From Pyropia haitanensis (Eukaryota; Rhodophyta; Bangiophyceae; Bangiales; Bangiaceae), in the NCBI GenBank assembly GCA_008729055.1, contig SDUX01000008.1:4985756-5049755 (forward strand): DNA of 64,000 nt, given 5' to 3'. Position 1 is the stretch's first letter. Each line of letters starts with the position of its first letter. Of this stretch, positions 1 to 10,759 are shown piece after piece. The notes under the pieces were generated by a model. It did not search any database. It was not told the origin of the DNA and saw nothing but the letters and a program-made list of their open reading frames with translations. The position numbers were made by a program, and so were the translations under genes.

Positions 1-3000
1 TGGTGCGTGCGCTCCTTCCACTGGTGAGTTTGCTCGCCCGCTCGATGGAGTTTGGCGGCTCGGCCAAGTCGCCAGTGGCGCTACCAACGTCTCGCGCAGG
101 TGGTGAGAGTGGAAGCAGTTCCCCGCCACCACCACCAGAGGCGAGTAATGGGGTCTCCGTGGAGGCGACGGAGGGACCTTCTTCGTTGTCACCAGATGCG
201 GCGACACCTGCAACAGCCGTGGTCGAATCCGTCGGTCAGCATGCGGCAGTGACGGACATGGACGACATGATGACTAGCACTGCGCCGGCGCTTGTGGTGG
301 ACATCGACGGTGCTGGGGCCGCGTCTGGCAGGACGGCACCTGCCCAGGCTGCGCAGAGCGCGTCCCTTGCGGATGTTCAAGCAGCCGCTACGAGGAGTCC
401 AGCGCCCTCGACGCCTGCTGGAGCACCTGGTGCGGCTCTGTTACCGGCCGGTCGTCTCGAGACGAGTCTGCTCGTTTCGTCCCTCTTCTGGTCGAATGCC
501 CTCCGTGACGACCTGAGCGGCGAGGCGCTCGCGGAGATCGCTGTTCACCTGTGCAACGACAGTGCGCAGGCGTCGCGAGTGTTGATTGACTCGGCCATAC
601 GCGGGCTCAACGACGCAAACTACCCGTCCTTCCCGGCCTACTTCGCGGTCCTTCGCCGCATCTTGACCGACTGTGACGATAGGCTTCGCTCGGCGCGCGT
701 GTCTTACCTGATGCACTCGTTCATTGTGATGGTGCAGGATAACCAGGCGTACAAGCAGGCCACCCTTCACGCGGTGCGGTTTGTGCTGTCGCTGCTCAAC
801 TCTACAAACGAGGTGTCCTTGATGGTGGCTGAGTGGCTCGTGGCCTCCACTGACCAATGGCTTGCCGCCTGGTTGCTGTGGTGCGAACACCCGCCGGTGC
901 GGATGGAGGTCCTCTCACTGCTGCGCCGCGTCACCGGTCTCAACACCGACCTGCACGGACAGGTGTGCACGGCACTCATTGGGCTGCTGCCGGTTGCGCT
1001 TGCGATTGCACGCGAGGCTTACAACGCCCACCAACAAGCCACGGAGCAGTCTCCGAGCGGGCAACTGGGACTACTTTCCGCCTACCTGCACGCCCTCCAC
1101 GTGTTCCTGGCGGAGGAGGGCTCTCGTGCCGCTGCCGGCGGACCGTCCGGGGCACCTGTTGTTGAGACTGCGTCGGGCGACGCAGGGGCCAGCCCCGCGC
1201 CTGCCGTCTTGGGACTGCCGCGCCTTCTGCAGCAGCTGGGTGTCTTGGGTGAGATCCTCCGGGTGGTGGATCTTCGCCGTCTGCCATGCGACGAGTCGCA
1301 GCTGGAGCTGATGAGCCTGCTGCATGACATGGCCGCCATGGATGGGGTGCCACTGCTGATGGCGCGTCAGAACTCAGTGGCCACCGGTCTGTGTAATTTT
1401 TTCATCTTTGTGCATCAGGGCAACGAGGCGCTGATGACGTACAACCTGCGCGTTCTGCCCCTTTTGTACGAGGTACTCGAACGGTGCTGCCGTGCGGACC
1501 ATGCCTTCGTCACGCAGCTGGTTGAGCACGGAGACATGGCGTTTGCGCTGCTCTACATTTTTCTGGCGGTGGACTACGCGCAGCTGGTGCTGAGCCACAT
1601 GCCGTCGCTGCACACTGTACTGCAGTTTTGTACGATGGCGAGTCCGTCTTTTCGGTGCAAACAGCGATCGGTTGTGCTGGAGCGTCTGTACAACCTGCTG
1701 CCTACGGCGGGGTATGTGGCCACCGCGAATCTCCCTCAGCTCGCTGCCGCGGACGCATGTCTTCGCTTCCTTCACCAGGCTGTATCCACGCCAGAGGACG
1801 GAGCGGACTTGCGGGCCAACGAGACCGACTCGAACTATTTTGTCATGACGCTGACTGTCCTGTGTGAGGCGGCGGCCGTGTCGGCCGAGACCCTCCACGT
1901 GGCCTACCGTGCTGTTGACATCTACTACCACGCCGCCATGCTCCAATCGCTTGACGCACCGGGCGCGCTCGCGTCGCGAGTGCCGCGCATCGCGCCGTCC
2001 CTGCTCAAGCTTCTCCGCGCCCGGCTCTCCGCGTCACGCACCGGGGTGGTTCCGTCTCAGGGGATCAGTGCGTACAACCTGATCCTCGCCTCCATCCCGT
2101 ACCGACCCGAAGCGTCGGCGCACTGGGTGGATGTGCTCCAAGACGACTCAGAGCGCATTGTACGGCAGGCTGGTCGTGGCGGCGGCGGCGGAGGCGGCGG
2201 CGGCGGCAGCGAGGTGGCACCGGACCAGCCGCTGCCGCCGCAGCCCACGCCTGTGGCTGCTGATGCTGCTGCTGCCGCAGCCGACGGGCCTAGGGTGTCA
2301 CCACAGCCGGAGGCGCCGCCACCCACGGCGACCGGCGCCACAGCGGCGGTGAACGAAGCAACGCCGCGCGAGCCGAGCCGCTCTCCCGGCCGCAAGTCCC
2401 CATCGTCGGAATCCCGCCAGCAGCTGGAACAACTGTCGGTGTCGGGGTCGGCAACGGACGCGGGCGTTTCGGAGGGGGTGCACTCCGCCGGACTAGCGCG
2501 TGGGCCCCTGCCGCGTGGCGTCCTTGGGACTGCAGGCGCCACCACGGCGACCGACGGTGCGGGTATGCCCAGCACGGCGGACGGCGCCGCTGCGGCGGAC
2601 CCCCCAGCAGCAGTCGGCGCAAGCAGCGCCACCGCACCGTCGACGGATGCGGCCCGGGCAGGGGCGGCAGTGGCGCGGGCGACATCCGATGACGCGATCC
2701 GCGAGTCGGCTGAGTGGCAGCGCGTCCACGCGCGACTGTCGCTTCCCGTCTACGCGAGCCACACGGGCTGTGACCTGCTTTTCATTGCCAGCTTAGTTGC
2801 CCGTTTCGCGGCGTATTGTTCGGCCCAGGCGTTGGCCGCGGCAGCTGACGGCGGGTCGTCGCCCCAGCCGGCCGTCGACACGCCGCGGCGGGTGGAGGCG
2901 GCAAGTCGCCTTGTCGGCGCGGCGCTGCTGATGAGCATTGAAAAGGAGCCGGTGCACCCGGCGGTGGTGGACATTGTCAACCACATGCTCACAGACGCGG

Positions 3001-4748
3001 AGCGGATGCGGCGCGCGGCGGCGGTGGCCCGTGCGACCGCCACGCCGCCCTCGACTGTGGTGGCTGCGGCGGCGGAGAGTGCGGCGGCCGCGGCCTCCGT
3101 GCCCGCCGCTTGCGGCGCGATGGGCGGCGGCGGCGGCAGTGGCGACGTGGTGGCGTCCGCGGTGCGGTCTGCGTCGGCGGCCGCTGATGTGCCGGCACCG
3201 ACGACAGCGGCGGCGGCAGCGGCGGCAGCTGCGGCTGCCGCTGCCGACGCGCCGGTGCCCCCCGTCCTGTTTGGCTCGCCCGCCGCCCGCGTCGAGCCGA
3301 TCCTCCTCTTTTATCCGCGGCTCGCGCTCCGCGCGCGCTTCCTCCCCCAGTTCACTCTCTCGTCCGACGGGGCGCTGGCGCTGGTGCAGCGCCTCCTCCG
3401 CGCCGCCCCCGACCCGGCGGCGGCGGTCGACAGCGCGCTGCCGCTGCCCGACCTCACCGCCGTTGTGCGGGTGCTCGCCGACGATGTGGCGTGCTTGGTG
3501 CGGTGGGCCGCGGCGGGGCAGCCCTGTGCGGCGGGGGGGGGGGGCGGCGACGGCGGTCGTGGTCTTGCTGATCCGCCCGCCCCCGCCGCCGCCGACGCGG
3601 GGGATGCGTCGGCCGCCGCCGCCGCCGACGCTGGCGGCGCGTCGGCCGTCGCGGCCTCCACTACTGTTGCACCCACCGCGACAGCGGGGGCGGCGGCGGC
3701 GGGCGCGGCAGCGCCGCCACCCGAAGCCCCCGCCGTCGCCGCGCCCCCTCCCGCTGCTGTTCCCTCTGGGCATGACGTGGAGGCTGGCCCGTCGGCCGCC
3801 GCACTCGCCGCGGCGGCCGCCGTGGCGGCCGCGTCGGCGGCCGCGTCGGCCGCGTCGGCCTTGGCGGTCGCCGCGTCGTCCACGACGGCCGCGGCGGCGG
3901 GCGCCCCCTCTGGTGGTGGTGGCGGCGGCGGCACGCCCTCCCCTTCCCCCCCCCCGGACGTGCCCATCGCGACGGCAAAGCGCGCCGTCTACCGCGTGCT
4001 TGCGGTGCTCGGTATGCTCGCGGTTGTCACTACCGCCGGCAGCGACCGCCAGCGGCTCCACGTTGCGGCGATGCGCCTCGGTGAGGGCGGCTCGCCCGTG
4101 GCGGCCGCCGCCGCGGTGCGGCTGGCGGGCGCGCTCTCGGGCACGCCGCTCGCGGCCAACCTCCACCGCCGGGCGGTGCGAGTGCTGGAGCTGCTCAGAG
4201 GGCGGGGCGACGGCGGCAGCGGCGGCGGCGGCGGCAGTGGCGGCGGCTGTGGCGGCGGCAGTGGCGGTGGCGGCGGCGGTGGCGGCGGTGGCGGTGGCGC
4301 TACTCCTGCCACCGCGGACAGTGTTGGTGGCGGTACGGCCGACGCGGCGCCGCCCAGTCCGCCGCCGCACCAGTCCGACGCGACGGGCGCGGCGGCGGCA
4401 GTGGCGACGGCGGCGGCGGGCGCTCCCGGCGGTGGTGGTAACGAGCCCGCAGCGGCCGCGGCGGCCGCGGACAGCGCGGGGACCGGCTCGGCCAGAGCCT
4501 CCAATGCTGCCGATGCCCACAACGTACCAGCGGCCGCCGTGCCGGCGACGGACACGCCCATGGCCGACGCGGCCATGGCCGACGCGCCCGTCGCCGACGC
4601 CGCGCCGGCGGGTGGCGCCTCCCCACTGGCGGCGGCGGCGGCCGCGCCGCCGCCCGCTGCCGCGCCGCCGCCGCCCGCAGCGGCGGCCAGCGGCGGCGGC
4701 GGGGCGGTCGCCCGTGACGCGACGCCCTCCCCCCCCCCCCCGCCTTGA
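1..4748 (+). CDS. C-terminal part of a giant helical-repeat protein, possibly a USP9X/USP34-type deubiquitinase (5' end outside window)
   Basis: The frame is open from the first bases to a TGA at 4746-4748, giving about 1,581 residues with no believable start, so the 5' end is cut off. Residues about 155-720 are ordinary leucine-rich helical sequence resembling ARM/HEAT-type scaffolds. This part recalls the region after the catalytic domain of very large ubiquitin hydrolases (USP9X, USP24, USP34). The catalytic Cys and His boxes would lie upstream and are not visible, so the family call is tentative. Beyond residue about 720 the protein dissolves into poly-Gly, poly-Ala and Pro-rich sequence with short helical islands (around residues 1095-1165 and 1320-1400). 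The C-terminal 200 residues are almost pure low complexity. A C-run precedes the stop, so the exact C-terminus could shift by frame. Another HEAT-repeat protein is the main alternative. Confidence 0.5.
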   Translation, partial: VRALLPLVSLLARSMEFGGSAKSPVALPTSRAGGESGSSSPPPPPEASNGVSVEATEGPSSLSPDAATPATAVVESVGQHAAVTDMDDMMTSTAPALVVDIDGAGAASGRTAPAQAAQSASLADVQAAATRSPAPSTPAGAPGAALLPAGRLETSLLVSSLFWSNALRDDLSGEALAEIAVHLCNDSAQASRVLIDSAIRGLNDANYPSFPAYFAVLRRILTDCDDRLRSARVSYLMHSFIVMVQDNQAYKQATLHAVRFVLSLLNSTNEVSLMVAEWLVASTDQWLAAWLLWCEHPPVRMEVLSLLRRVTGLNTDLHGQVCTALIGLLPVALAIAREAYNAHQQATEQSPSGQLGLLSAYLHALHVFLAEEGSRAAAGGPSGAPVVETASGDAGASPAPAVLGLPRLLQQLGVLGEILRVVDLRRLPCDESQLELMSLLHDMAAMDGVPLLMARQNSVATGLCNFFIFVHQGNEALMTYNLRVLPLLYEVLERCCRADHAFVTQLVEHGDMAFALLYIFLAVDYAQLVLSHMPSLHTVLQFCTMASPSFRCKQRSVVLERLYNLLPTAGYVATANLPQLAAADACLRFLHQAVSTPEDGADLRANETDSNYFVMTLTVLCEAAAVSAETLHVAYRAVDIYYHAAMLQSLDAPGALASRVPRIAPSLLKLLRARLSASRTGVVPSQGISAYNLILASIPYRPEASAHWVDVLQDDSERIVRQAGRGGGGGGGGGGSEVAPDQPLPPQPTPVAADAAAAAADGPRVSPQPEAPPPTATGATAAVNEATPREPSRSPGRKSPSSESRQQLEQLSVSGSATDAGVSEGVHSAGLARGPLPRGVLGTAGATTATDGAGMPSTADGAAAADPPAAVGASSATAPSTDAARAGAAVARATSDDAIRESAEWQRVHARLSLPVYASHTGCDLLFIASLVARFAAYCSAQALAAAADGGSSPQPAVDTPRRVEAASRLVGAALLMSIEKEPVHPAVVDIVNHMLTDAERMRRAAAVARATATPPSTVVAAAAESAAAAASVPAACGAMGGGGGSGDVVASAVRSASAAADVPAPTTAAAAAAAAAAAAADAPVPPVLFGSPAARVEPILLFYPRLALRARFLPQFTLSSDGALALVQRLLRAAPDPAAAVDSALPLPDLTAVVRVLADDVACLVRWAAAGQPCAAGGGGGDGGRGLADPPAPAAADAGDASAAAAADAGGASAVAASTTVAPTATAGAAAAGAAAPPPEAPAVAAPPPAAVPSGHDVEAGPSAAALAAAAAVAAASAAASAASALAVAASSTTAAAAGAPSGGGGGGGTPSPSPPPDVPIATAKRAVYRVLAVLGMLAVVTTAGSDRQRLHVAAMRLGEGGSPVAAAAAVRLAGALSGTPLAANLHRRAVRVLELLRGRGDGGSGGGGGSGGGCGGGSGGGGGGGGGGGGATPATADSVGGGTADAAPPSPPPHQSDATGAAAAVATAAAGAPGGGGNEPAAAAAAADSAGTGSARASNAADAHNVPAAAVPATDTPMADAAMADAPVADAAPAGGASPLAAAAAAPPPAAAPPPPAAAASGGGGAVARDATPSPPPPP

Positions 4749-6150
4749 CGTGCGCGTGTGCGTCTTTGTTGTCCGTTTGTCTTTCTGTTGTTTCTTTTTC
4801 CCTGGCGTTTGCGCGCCTCTTTGTTTGTGCTGTTTTTTTTTTTTTTTGTTGTTCTCTTGTCTGTGCGTGTGTACGTGTGTGTGTCTTGCCCTTGATGGGG
4901 GGGGGGTGGCGGGTGTGCGCCACGCGTGTATGCGCGCGTGTGCGACGGGTCCACGGCGTGGGGCGGGCGCCGCGTTGGGGTTCCCCGCCCCCCCCCCCCC
5001 GCCCTCTTCCCTTTTGTGTATGTGTGTCTGTTTCCGTGCTTGCGCTTCCACCCGTCCGCGTGGGTGTGCTGGGGGCGCCCGCGGCGGGCGTGCCTGCAGG
5101 GGGGGGGGCGCGCCTGGCCGCCACGGCTCGCCACGTGGCTGTCGGCGTCCTTGTCAGCACCCCCTTCCCCCCTTGATCCGCCCGCCACACCCCGCCGCCA
5201 CGCCCCCGCCGCGCCGCGCGCCCGCCACCGCCACCCCCACCCCCACGGGCACTGCCACCGCCACCGCCACCCCCTCCCCCACGGGCACTGCCACCGCCAC
5301 CGCCACCGCCACCGCCACCGCCACCCCCACGGGCGGCGCCTCCCCCGCCACGCCGTGTCTCCCCCCCCCAGCCCCCCCACCGCCCACGCCATCCCCCCGA
5401 CGCGCCGGCCACCGCCACGCACGCCCAACACGATCCCTCCCCCCCCCCCCCAAACCCCCACCGGCTCCCCCCCCAACCCCCACCGGCTCCCCCCCCCCTC
5501 CCCCCTGCGCCGCCCACGCCGCCGCTGCCACCCCCCCCCCTCACCCCCCCCCCCCCCCCCCCGCGCCACGCGGCGTGGGCCGCCCGACGCGGCCGGCGAT
5601 GCTGCCAAACGCCACCCCCCCCCCCCCCCCCCCCCCCCCCCACGCCGCCCCGTCCGCGTCACGCGGCCGCGGCCGCGGCGTGCCGCGACGCCGCGGCGGC
5701 AGCGGCGGCAGGGGCGCGCCGCTCCCCCTCCGCGCCGCGCCGCCGCGCCGGTCGCCACGCGGTCGTGGCGGCCGGCCGCCGCGCGACGCGACGCGACGCC
5801 GCCGCGGCCGCCGCCGCGCCGCCGTGGACGCGCTGGCCGCCGCGCCTGTCTGCCGCGCGCGGCCGGACCGCCGCGGCCGGCGCGTTCCCCACTCCGTGGA
5901 CGCTCTCCCCCCCCCCCTGCCAACCGCTTGTGCGCTGGGGCCGTCATCCGCGTCCCCCTTCTCTTTCCCCCCCCCCCGCTCCTGCCGTCCCCCCCTCCCC
6001 AGCCCCCGCACCGGCTCTCTTCCTCCCGCTCCTTCCCGCCGGCTTCTACGCCACTCGGTGCCTCCCCGCCCCCCCCCCCCCCCCCGCCCTCCCCAGCCCG
6101 CCGCGCCACGGACGCGGCCAGCCGGCGGGCGCCCGGCGGCGGCGGCGGGC
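4749..6150. other. Intergenic spacer with simple repeats and the OSCP1 leader
   Basis: I see no gene here. The first 300 bases are T- and G-rich with a T-run near 4836-4849 and are likely the 3' untranslated region of the upstream gene. At 5225-5335 there is a CCACCG hexamer minisatellite with an interspersed longer unit. C-runs are dense from 5380 on, including C27 at 5615-5641. The last 200 bases (about 5940-6110) are almost all pyrimidine and precede the OSCP1 start codon. Confidence 0.6.
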
Positions 6151-7129
6151 ATGGCCACCTCGGCGCTCGCCGCGATGTACGCGTACGTCAACGCGGTGGT
6201 GGAGGCGCTGTTTGTGATGGACCACCGGCTGCGCGCGGCGGTGGCGGGGGCGGGCGTGCCCGGCCGGCGGGCGCAAACGAGTAGGTGCGGGGAGGGTGGT
6301 CGGGGGGGGGCAGGGGGGGGGGAGGGGGGAAACGGTGCTGCAGGCGAGGCGTCACCCGTGGGCGCACCGCGAGCGGGTGGTACCGCAAGGCGTTGCGGGG
6401 GCGCCGCCGCCGTAACGACGGGACGTCCTGGGGGTCGTTTTGTCGTGAGGCGATGGACTGGGGAGCGTACCGCTGACGCTCGCCGGTCACGTCCATCGCC
6501 ACTGCTACCGCTGCCTGCTGCGCTACTCGACTATACACCCGCCCTCCTCTCCCCCCTGCCCCCGGTACGCGGCGCCCTAGTCATGGAGGAGCTCATCGCG
6601 TCGGCGCTGTCGGCGGCCGCCCTCGACGTGCACACGCCGCCGTGCCCCCCCCTGGAGCTCCCCGCCCTGCGGGCGGCGCTGCTGCGCGGCGTCGCCCACC
6701 CCGCGCTGCGCGTGCCGCCCGCGTCGGCAGACGCGCTCTTCGCCCTCGCCGCGATGGGCCTCAAGGCGCAGGCGCTGGGCAGCCCGGCGCCGGCGGACGT
6801 GGCCGCCCACACGGACCAAAAGCTCCGCGTCCTCCGCGCGCTCGTCACCACCCACCGCCACACCGGGGGAGCACACGGCGGCGGCGACGGCGGCGGCGGC
6901 GGCGGCGGGGGGGGGGCGGAGTAGGGGGGGGGCGCGGGATGGTGGACCCGCCGGGGGGGGGGCGGGGGTCGCTGCCGGGGGGGGCGCCCACACGCCGTCA
7001 CCGTCGCCGCTGCCGCTGGGGGGGGGGGGCGCCGCGTCCGCGTTGCACCTCGACGGCGGCGGCGGTGCCGGGGGCGGCGGCGGCGGCGGCGGCGGCATGG
7101 ACGTCCACGGCGGCGGCGGTGGCGGTGGC

Positions 7130-7167
<38 letters not shown>

Positions 7168-7872
7168 GGGCGGCGGCGGCGGCCGCGGCGCGGCGGCGGC
7201 GTCGACCGGGCGCTCCTCACGGGGCGCTCCCCCCCCTCGCGGCACGACCGCCGCGGCGGCGGCGGCGCTGGCGGCGATTGCCGCCGCGCGGGAGCGCGTC
7301 GGCGGGCTGTACGAGCGCCCCCCCCCCGGGGAGCTCCGCCGCCTGCGCGGCACCGTCCTCAACAGCCTCCGCGCGGTCGCGGTGCCCGTCGGCCCGCTCA
7401 TCGCCGACGGCCTGCAGGCGTGGGCGGGGTGGCTGGTCGTCACGCCCGCGGGGGGGCGGGGCGCCCACCTGGGCGCCGCCGCCGTCTTTGGCCGCGACGG
7501 CGAGACCGTCACCGACGCGTACGTGCTGCCGATTGCGGGCAAGGCGGGGGGGGCACGGTTGGGCGTGGGGGGGGGGGGGGGGAGGCGCCGGAGGGGGGGG
7601 GGACGACGTCGCGTTGGGTGCCGCCGCCCCCGCCGCCGCCGCCCCCGCCTCCGCCGCCGCGGCTGCCGCCGCCGCTGCTGGCGCTGGCGCTGGCGCCGCC
7701 GCCGCCGCCGCCGCTGGCGTGGTGGCGGGTGGAGGTGGCGGCGGGGGGGTGGGCTCGTGGGGGGGGGTACCGGCCGGACAACCTCTACTCCGAGGCCCGC
7801 CAGCGGTCGCGGCGGGAGCGGGCGGCGGGTGGGTGGGGCGACGGTGGCGGCGGTGGGGGGGGGGGGGGGTGA
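6151..7872 (+). CDS. OSCP1: OSCP1-like protein (organic solute carrier partner 1 / NOR1 family), spliced, with a G-run frame change
   Basis: Three blocks align in order with animal OSCP1. Exon 1 (6151-6280) has a LFVMDHRLRA block, equal to the family's LYILDQRLRA. Exon 2 from 6581 starts with codons for MEELI, equal to FMEEL, and runs to about 6900. A third block at about 7300-7540 contains GGLYERPPPGEL and the LPI motif. The intron 6281-6580 starts GTAGGT and ends CCCTAG; it splits a codon in phase 1 and restores IMEEL. About 16 residues that normally precede FMEEL are missing, so a small exon may be hidden. The frame changes inside G-runs near 6905-6932, and a long Gly-rich insert (7060-7190) follows. 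The 3' end is uncertain because of G-runs near 7570 and 7855. Animal OSCP1 was first linked to organic solute transport and is associated with cilia; no function can be read from this sequence. Confidence 0.72.
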
Positions 7873-9329
7873 CGGTCGCGCGCCCGCCGTCGCCGCGGGG
7901 GGGGGGGTGGGACGCTGGCGGGGGAGGGGGGGGGGGGGTGGCGGCGGGGACGCGCGCGGCACGCGGGGGGGGGGGGGCTTGACGAGGGGGAGGCGCTGCT
8001 GCCGACGGGGGGGGACGCCGACGGCTGGGGGTCGTGAGCACGGGGGGGTGGCAGGCGGGGGTGGGGGGAGCGTGGCACTGCCTCCGCCGTCACCCCGCAG
8101 TTGACCTTGCCACCAACGGTGCCTGCCAAAGAAACTCTTCTCTCCGCTTGCATGTTGTCCGTGGGACGGCCCGTCTCACCCCCGCTCAACCCAACCTGTC
8201 CCGTCTCGTGCACGCGCCGGCCAACACCCCCGGACGCCGCTGCCGTTGTCTGGGTGGGGCGCGAGGGGTCATCGAGGACAGCGCAGACAACAGAGGTTGG
8301 CCACAGCCGGGCGCCTCTCACAGCGCTCAAACGCATGTCCGTGCACGGTCACGCCCACCGCCGCCGCCACCGCCGCGTCCTCCACCGCGCTTGGCTGCCG
8401 GGATGTATCGAAGGTTGACCACAAAGAGTTGCAAGCGCCCACACACGCGACAGCACGCTGCGCTACCGGCGACGGCAGCGGTCGCCACCGACGCGGGAAC
8501 CCCCGCCGTCGCCGCCTTGACGTTGACGGACGCTTGCCCGCCGTCACCGCCGCCACCACCTGCAGCGTCATTGACAAGAGGGAGGGGATACCGCATGCGC
8601 ATAATGCGGCACACCGTGACATGGCTGTCATCACAAACAGCAACAGCCGCAGCGCATCCGCCGGCGGCAGCGGTGGCGCTGGCCGCCATGCACTTCACAC
8701 GGCTCAAAGCATGCAGCCGCCGCGGTCGTCGACCCTGCTGCTGCCGCTGACGCCTGGTGCCTCCCCGTCCGCCGCCGTAGAGACCAGGAGCATCGCCACC
8801 ACACCACCATCGACACCACCATCGCCGTCAAAAGGTCGCGGCCCAGCGGCGACCCCCCCCCCACCAGCAGCTCCACCTGCCCCTCCACGCGGGCCGACAG
8901 TGCCGCCAGCTGCATCTTCAGCGCCCCGGCGATGACACGCACCGGGTCCTCAACAAGCAGTCAGTACACCACCGTCTCGAGCGGCGGTGGTCCTACCCAG
9001 CAGTCCGTCACGAGGATGGTCGCGGCGCACCAGCAGGGTGGCGGAGACAGCCATGCCGCCGGCTGGGCAGCGGGGTGTCGACGAGCCGCGCGTCGCGCGC
9101 AGCCACCGCCGCCGCCGTCGCCGCCACCGCCAAAGCCACCGAGAAGCAAGTAGGCAACCAGTACAGCAGCGAGAGCATTGCCACAGAAGCCCAGCAAGTG
9201 AAGAAGCACACAGCAGGTGGCGGGCCACCCCCCCCTTCCCTACGATCCATGACGGTGCGCCCACCCCGGCAACGCGACATCCACAAGACGCCGCCGACAA
9301 CCGAAAAAAGGTCAGCACACGGTCCGCCG

Positions 9330-9830
9330 GGTGGTAGAGCATGTACTACCGGTCGCCCGTACGGAGCATTCGGGCGCACAGCGACGTCGGCCAACCAGCG
9401 CCGACGCGGACAAGGCGGCCGCGTCAATCAAAGAGGCAGGCGGCCGGCGCGACGTCAAGGTCGCCGCGCCGTAACACGGCGACCACCATCGCCCCCCACC
9501 AGCAGCAACTGGCGGCGACAAATGGGGGCAAGGGAGACTGCCCAGACGCGAGCCACCCGCTCCACCGTCTAGGTTCGAACAAGACAGCCCGGCGCCACCG
9601 GCGCCACCGACGCCACCGACGCGCACGCAGGAAGGCGGCGACATCACCGGAGATGCCCAACACATGGAGGAGCGGATACATGACGGCGGGCGTCCCCCCT
9701 GTCGCACCCACTAACGGCGGCGCACCCGACCCAAGAACGGGACACCCACGTCACGCCGCCAACAAAAAACAAATAAAAAGCCAACGCAGGGTTGGACAGG
9801 TGGTACAGCACGCCCAGCTAGTCGCCAGTG
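9330..9830 (-). repeat. Diverged repeat unit (older copy)
   Basis: Read on the minus strand, this stretch follows the same order of short motifs as the neighbouring unit at 9835-10152. These include a block ending in a bases-matching GGCGAC..TGCCTCT core and a shared GTGCTGTACCACC/ATGCTCTACCACC boundary. Similarity is patchy. It looks like an old tandem duplicate with no intact open frame. Confidence 0.4.
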
Positions 9831-9834
9831 CGAA

Positions 9835-10152
9835 ACGTCCGCGCATACAGCGACGCCAGCCGGCCGCCGCCGCCGCTGCCGACGAGGCGGCCGTGGCAAA
9901 CACACAGAGGCAGGCAGACGCGGCCTCGAGGTGGCCGTGCCGCAACGCGGCAGCCTGCGCCGCCACCACCAGCACCCGGGCACAAGACACGAAAGCGACA
10001 GAGGGCTGCCAAACGGCAGCCGGCCGGTTTCCCGGCTTGGGCAACGAGGCGGGCGCCTGGCGCGGGGGGAGGGCCGTGCATCCCTCACAAAAGCGGAGCG
10101 AGAAGGAAGGCGCGTGGCCCCGCCCGCGGCCGCCCGAACCCCACGGCACCAC
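9835..10152 (-). repeat. Dispersed repeat, copy 1 (inverted relative to copy 2)
   Basis: The minus strand of this segment matches the plus strand of 15486-15775 over about 300 bases. The best-conserved core is about 80 bases, around 9905-9985, where only a handful of bases differ. In one frame both copies encode the same LRHGH(L/V)EA pattern with mostly conservative changes, but both are soon stopped. This could be a fragment of a transposon or gene family; there are no obvious terminal repeats. Confidence 0.65.
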
Positions 10153-10374
10153 CAGTGATCATGTTCATAGTTTCATGGCTGACGTACCGTTCACGCGCGT
10201 GACGGTCGCGGTCCAGGCGCGAGCGGCACGCGGGGACCCCGCCGAGTCGCGCATTGCCGAGACTGCTCGTGCGGCTCCGACCAAAGAGGATAACAAACGA
10301 AACGTTAGGCACGGGCGCTGTCGGGATTCAAGACTTACCTCGTGGTCCACTGTGTCCCTATACTGTAGCCTCAT

Positions 10375-10686
10375 CGAACAAGTGCACGTCGCAAACGCGT
10401 GCGCGTGGCTAGCTAAACTTTGTTCCTATGTTTGTGCGCGACGCCCCCCGCTGCCGTGATTGGGGGGGGGGGCAGCCGCGGAGCTTCGGGAGGCGCCGCC
10501 CGAGGTGCGCTACCGACCCACCCCGCCCAATCCCATCCCCGCCCACTACCACCACCGCAGGGCGCTCCCGCGCGTGCCCGGCTGCCCATGTGCTCCACGG
10601 GCATGCCCGCCCGCTCACCACACCGCCCGCTTGTCCGTTGAAGGCGCTGATGGCGGCGGAGCAGACTGCGCCTGCCGCCGCCACCG

Positions 10687-10719
<33 letters not shown>

Positions 10720-10726
10720 CCCTCCG

Positions 10727-10759
<33 letters not shown>

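Larger units (their letters stand above)
7873..10374. other. Region of diverged, decayed tandem repeats without a supported gene
   Basis: The first 250 bases are G-rich filler after OSCP1. From about 8100 to 10160 composition is more even, and blocks resembling each other recur, best seen on the minus strand at 9330-9830 and 9835-10152. Minus-strand frames of neighbouring blocks share short peptide patterns (for example a LYARxxRTGD-like stretch), but stops and frame changes break every one, so this looks like a decayed coding or transposon-derived array. At 10374 on the minus strand an ATG opens a 12-codon stretch followed by a good splice donor (GAG/GTAAGT, 10338). I could not join it to a believable second exon. 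Confidence 0.35.

Noticed and set aside
2793..5051. Minus-strand frame of 752 codons opposite the first gene
   Set aside because: It is almost entirely Arg, Gly and Ala and mirrors the GC-rich codons of the real gene; no natural segment or start context.
5220..5340. CRISPR-like spaced repeats
   Set aside because: The units are CCACCG simple repeats with irregular spacing and no unique spacers; this is a eukaryotic minisatellite.
10165..10374. Minus-strand first exon MRLQYRDTVDHE followed by a strong GTAAGT donor
   Set aside because: The donor is good but every downstream acceptor tried leads quickly to a stop, so no gene can be supported.
10320..10450. ACTTACCT resembling the 5' end of U1 snRNA
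   Set aside because: No further U1 similarity (stem-loops, Sm site) follows; it is more simply a minus-strand splice donor sequence.
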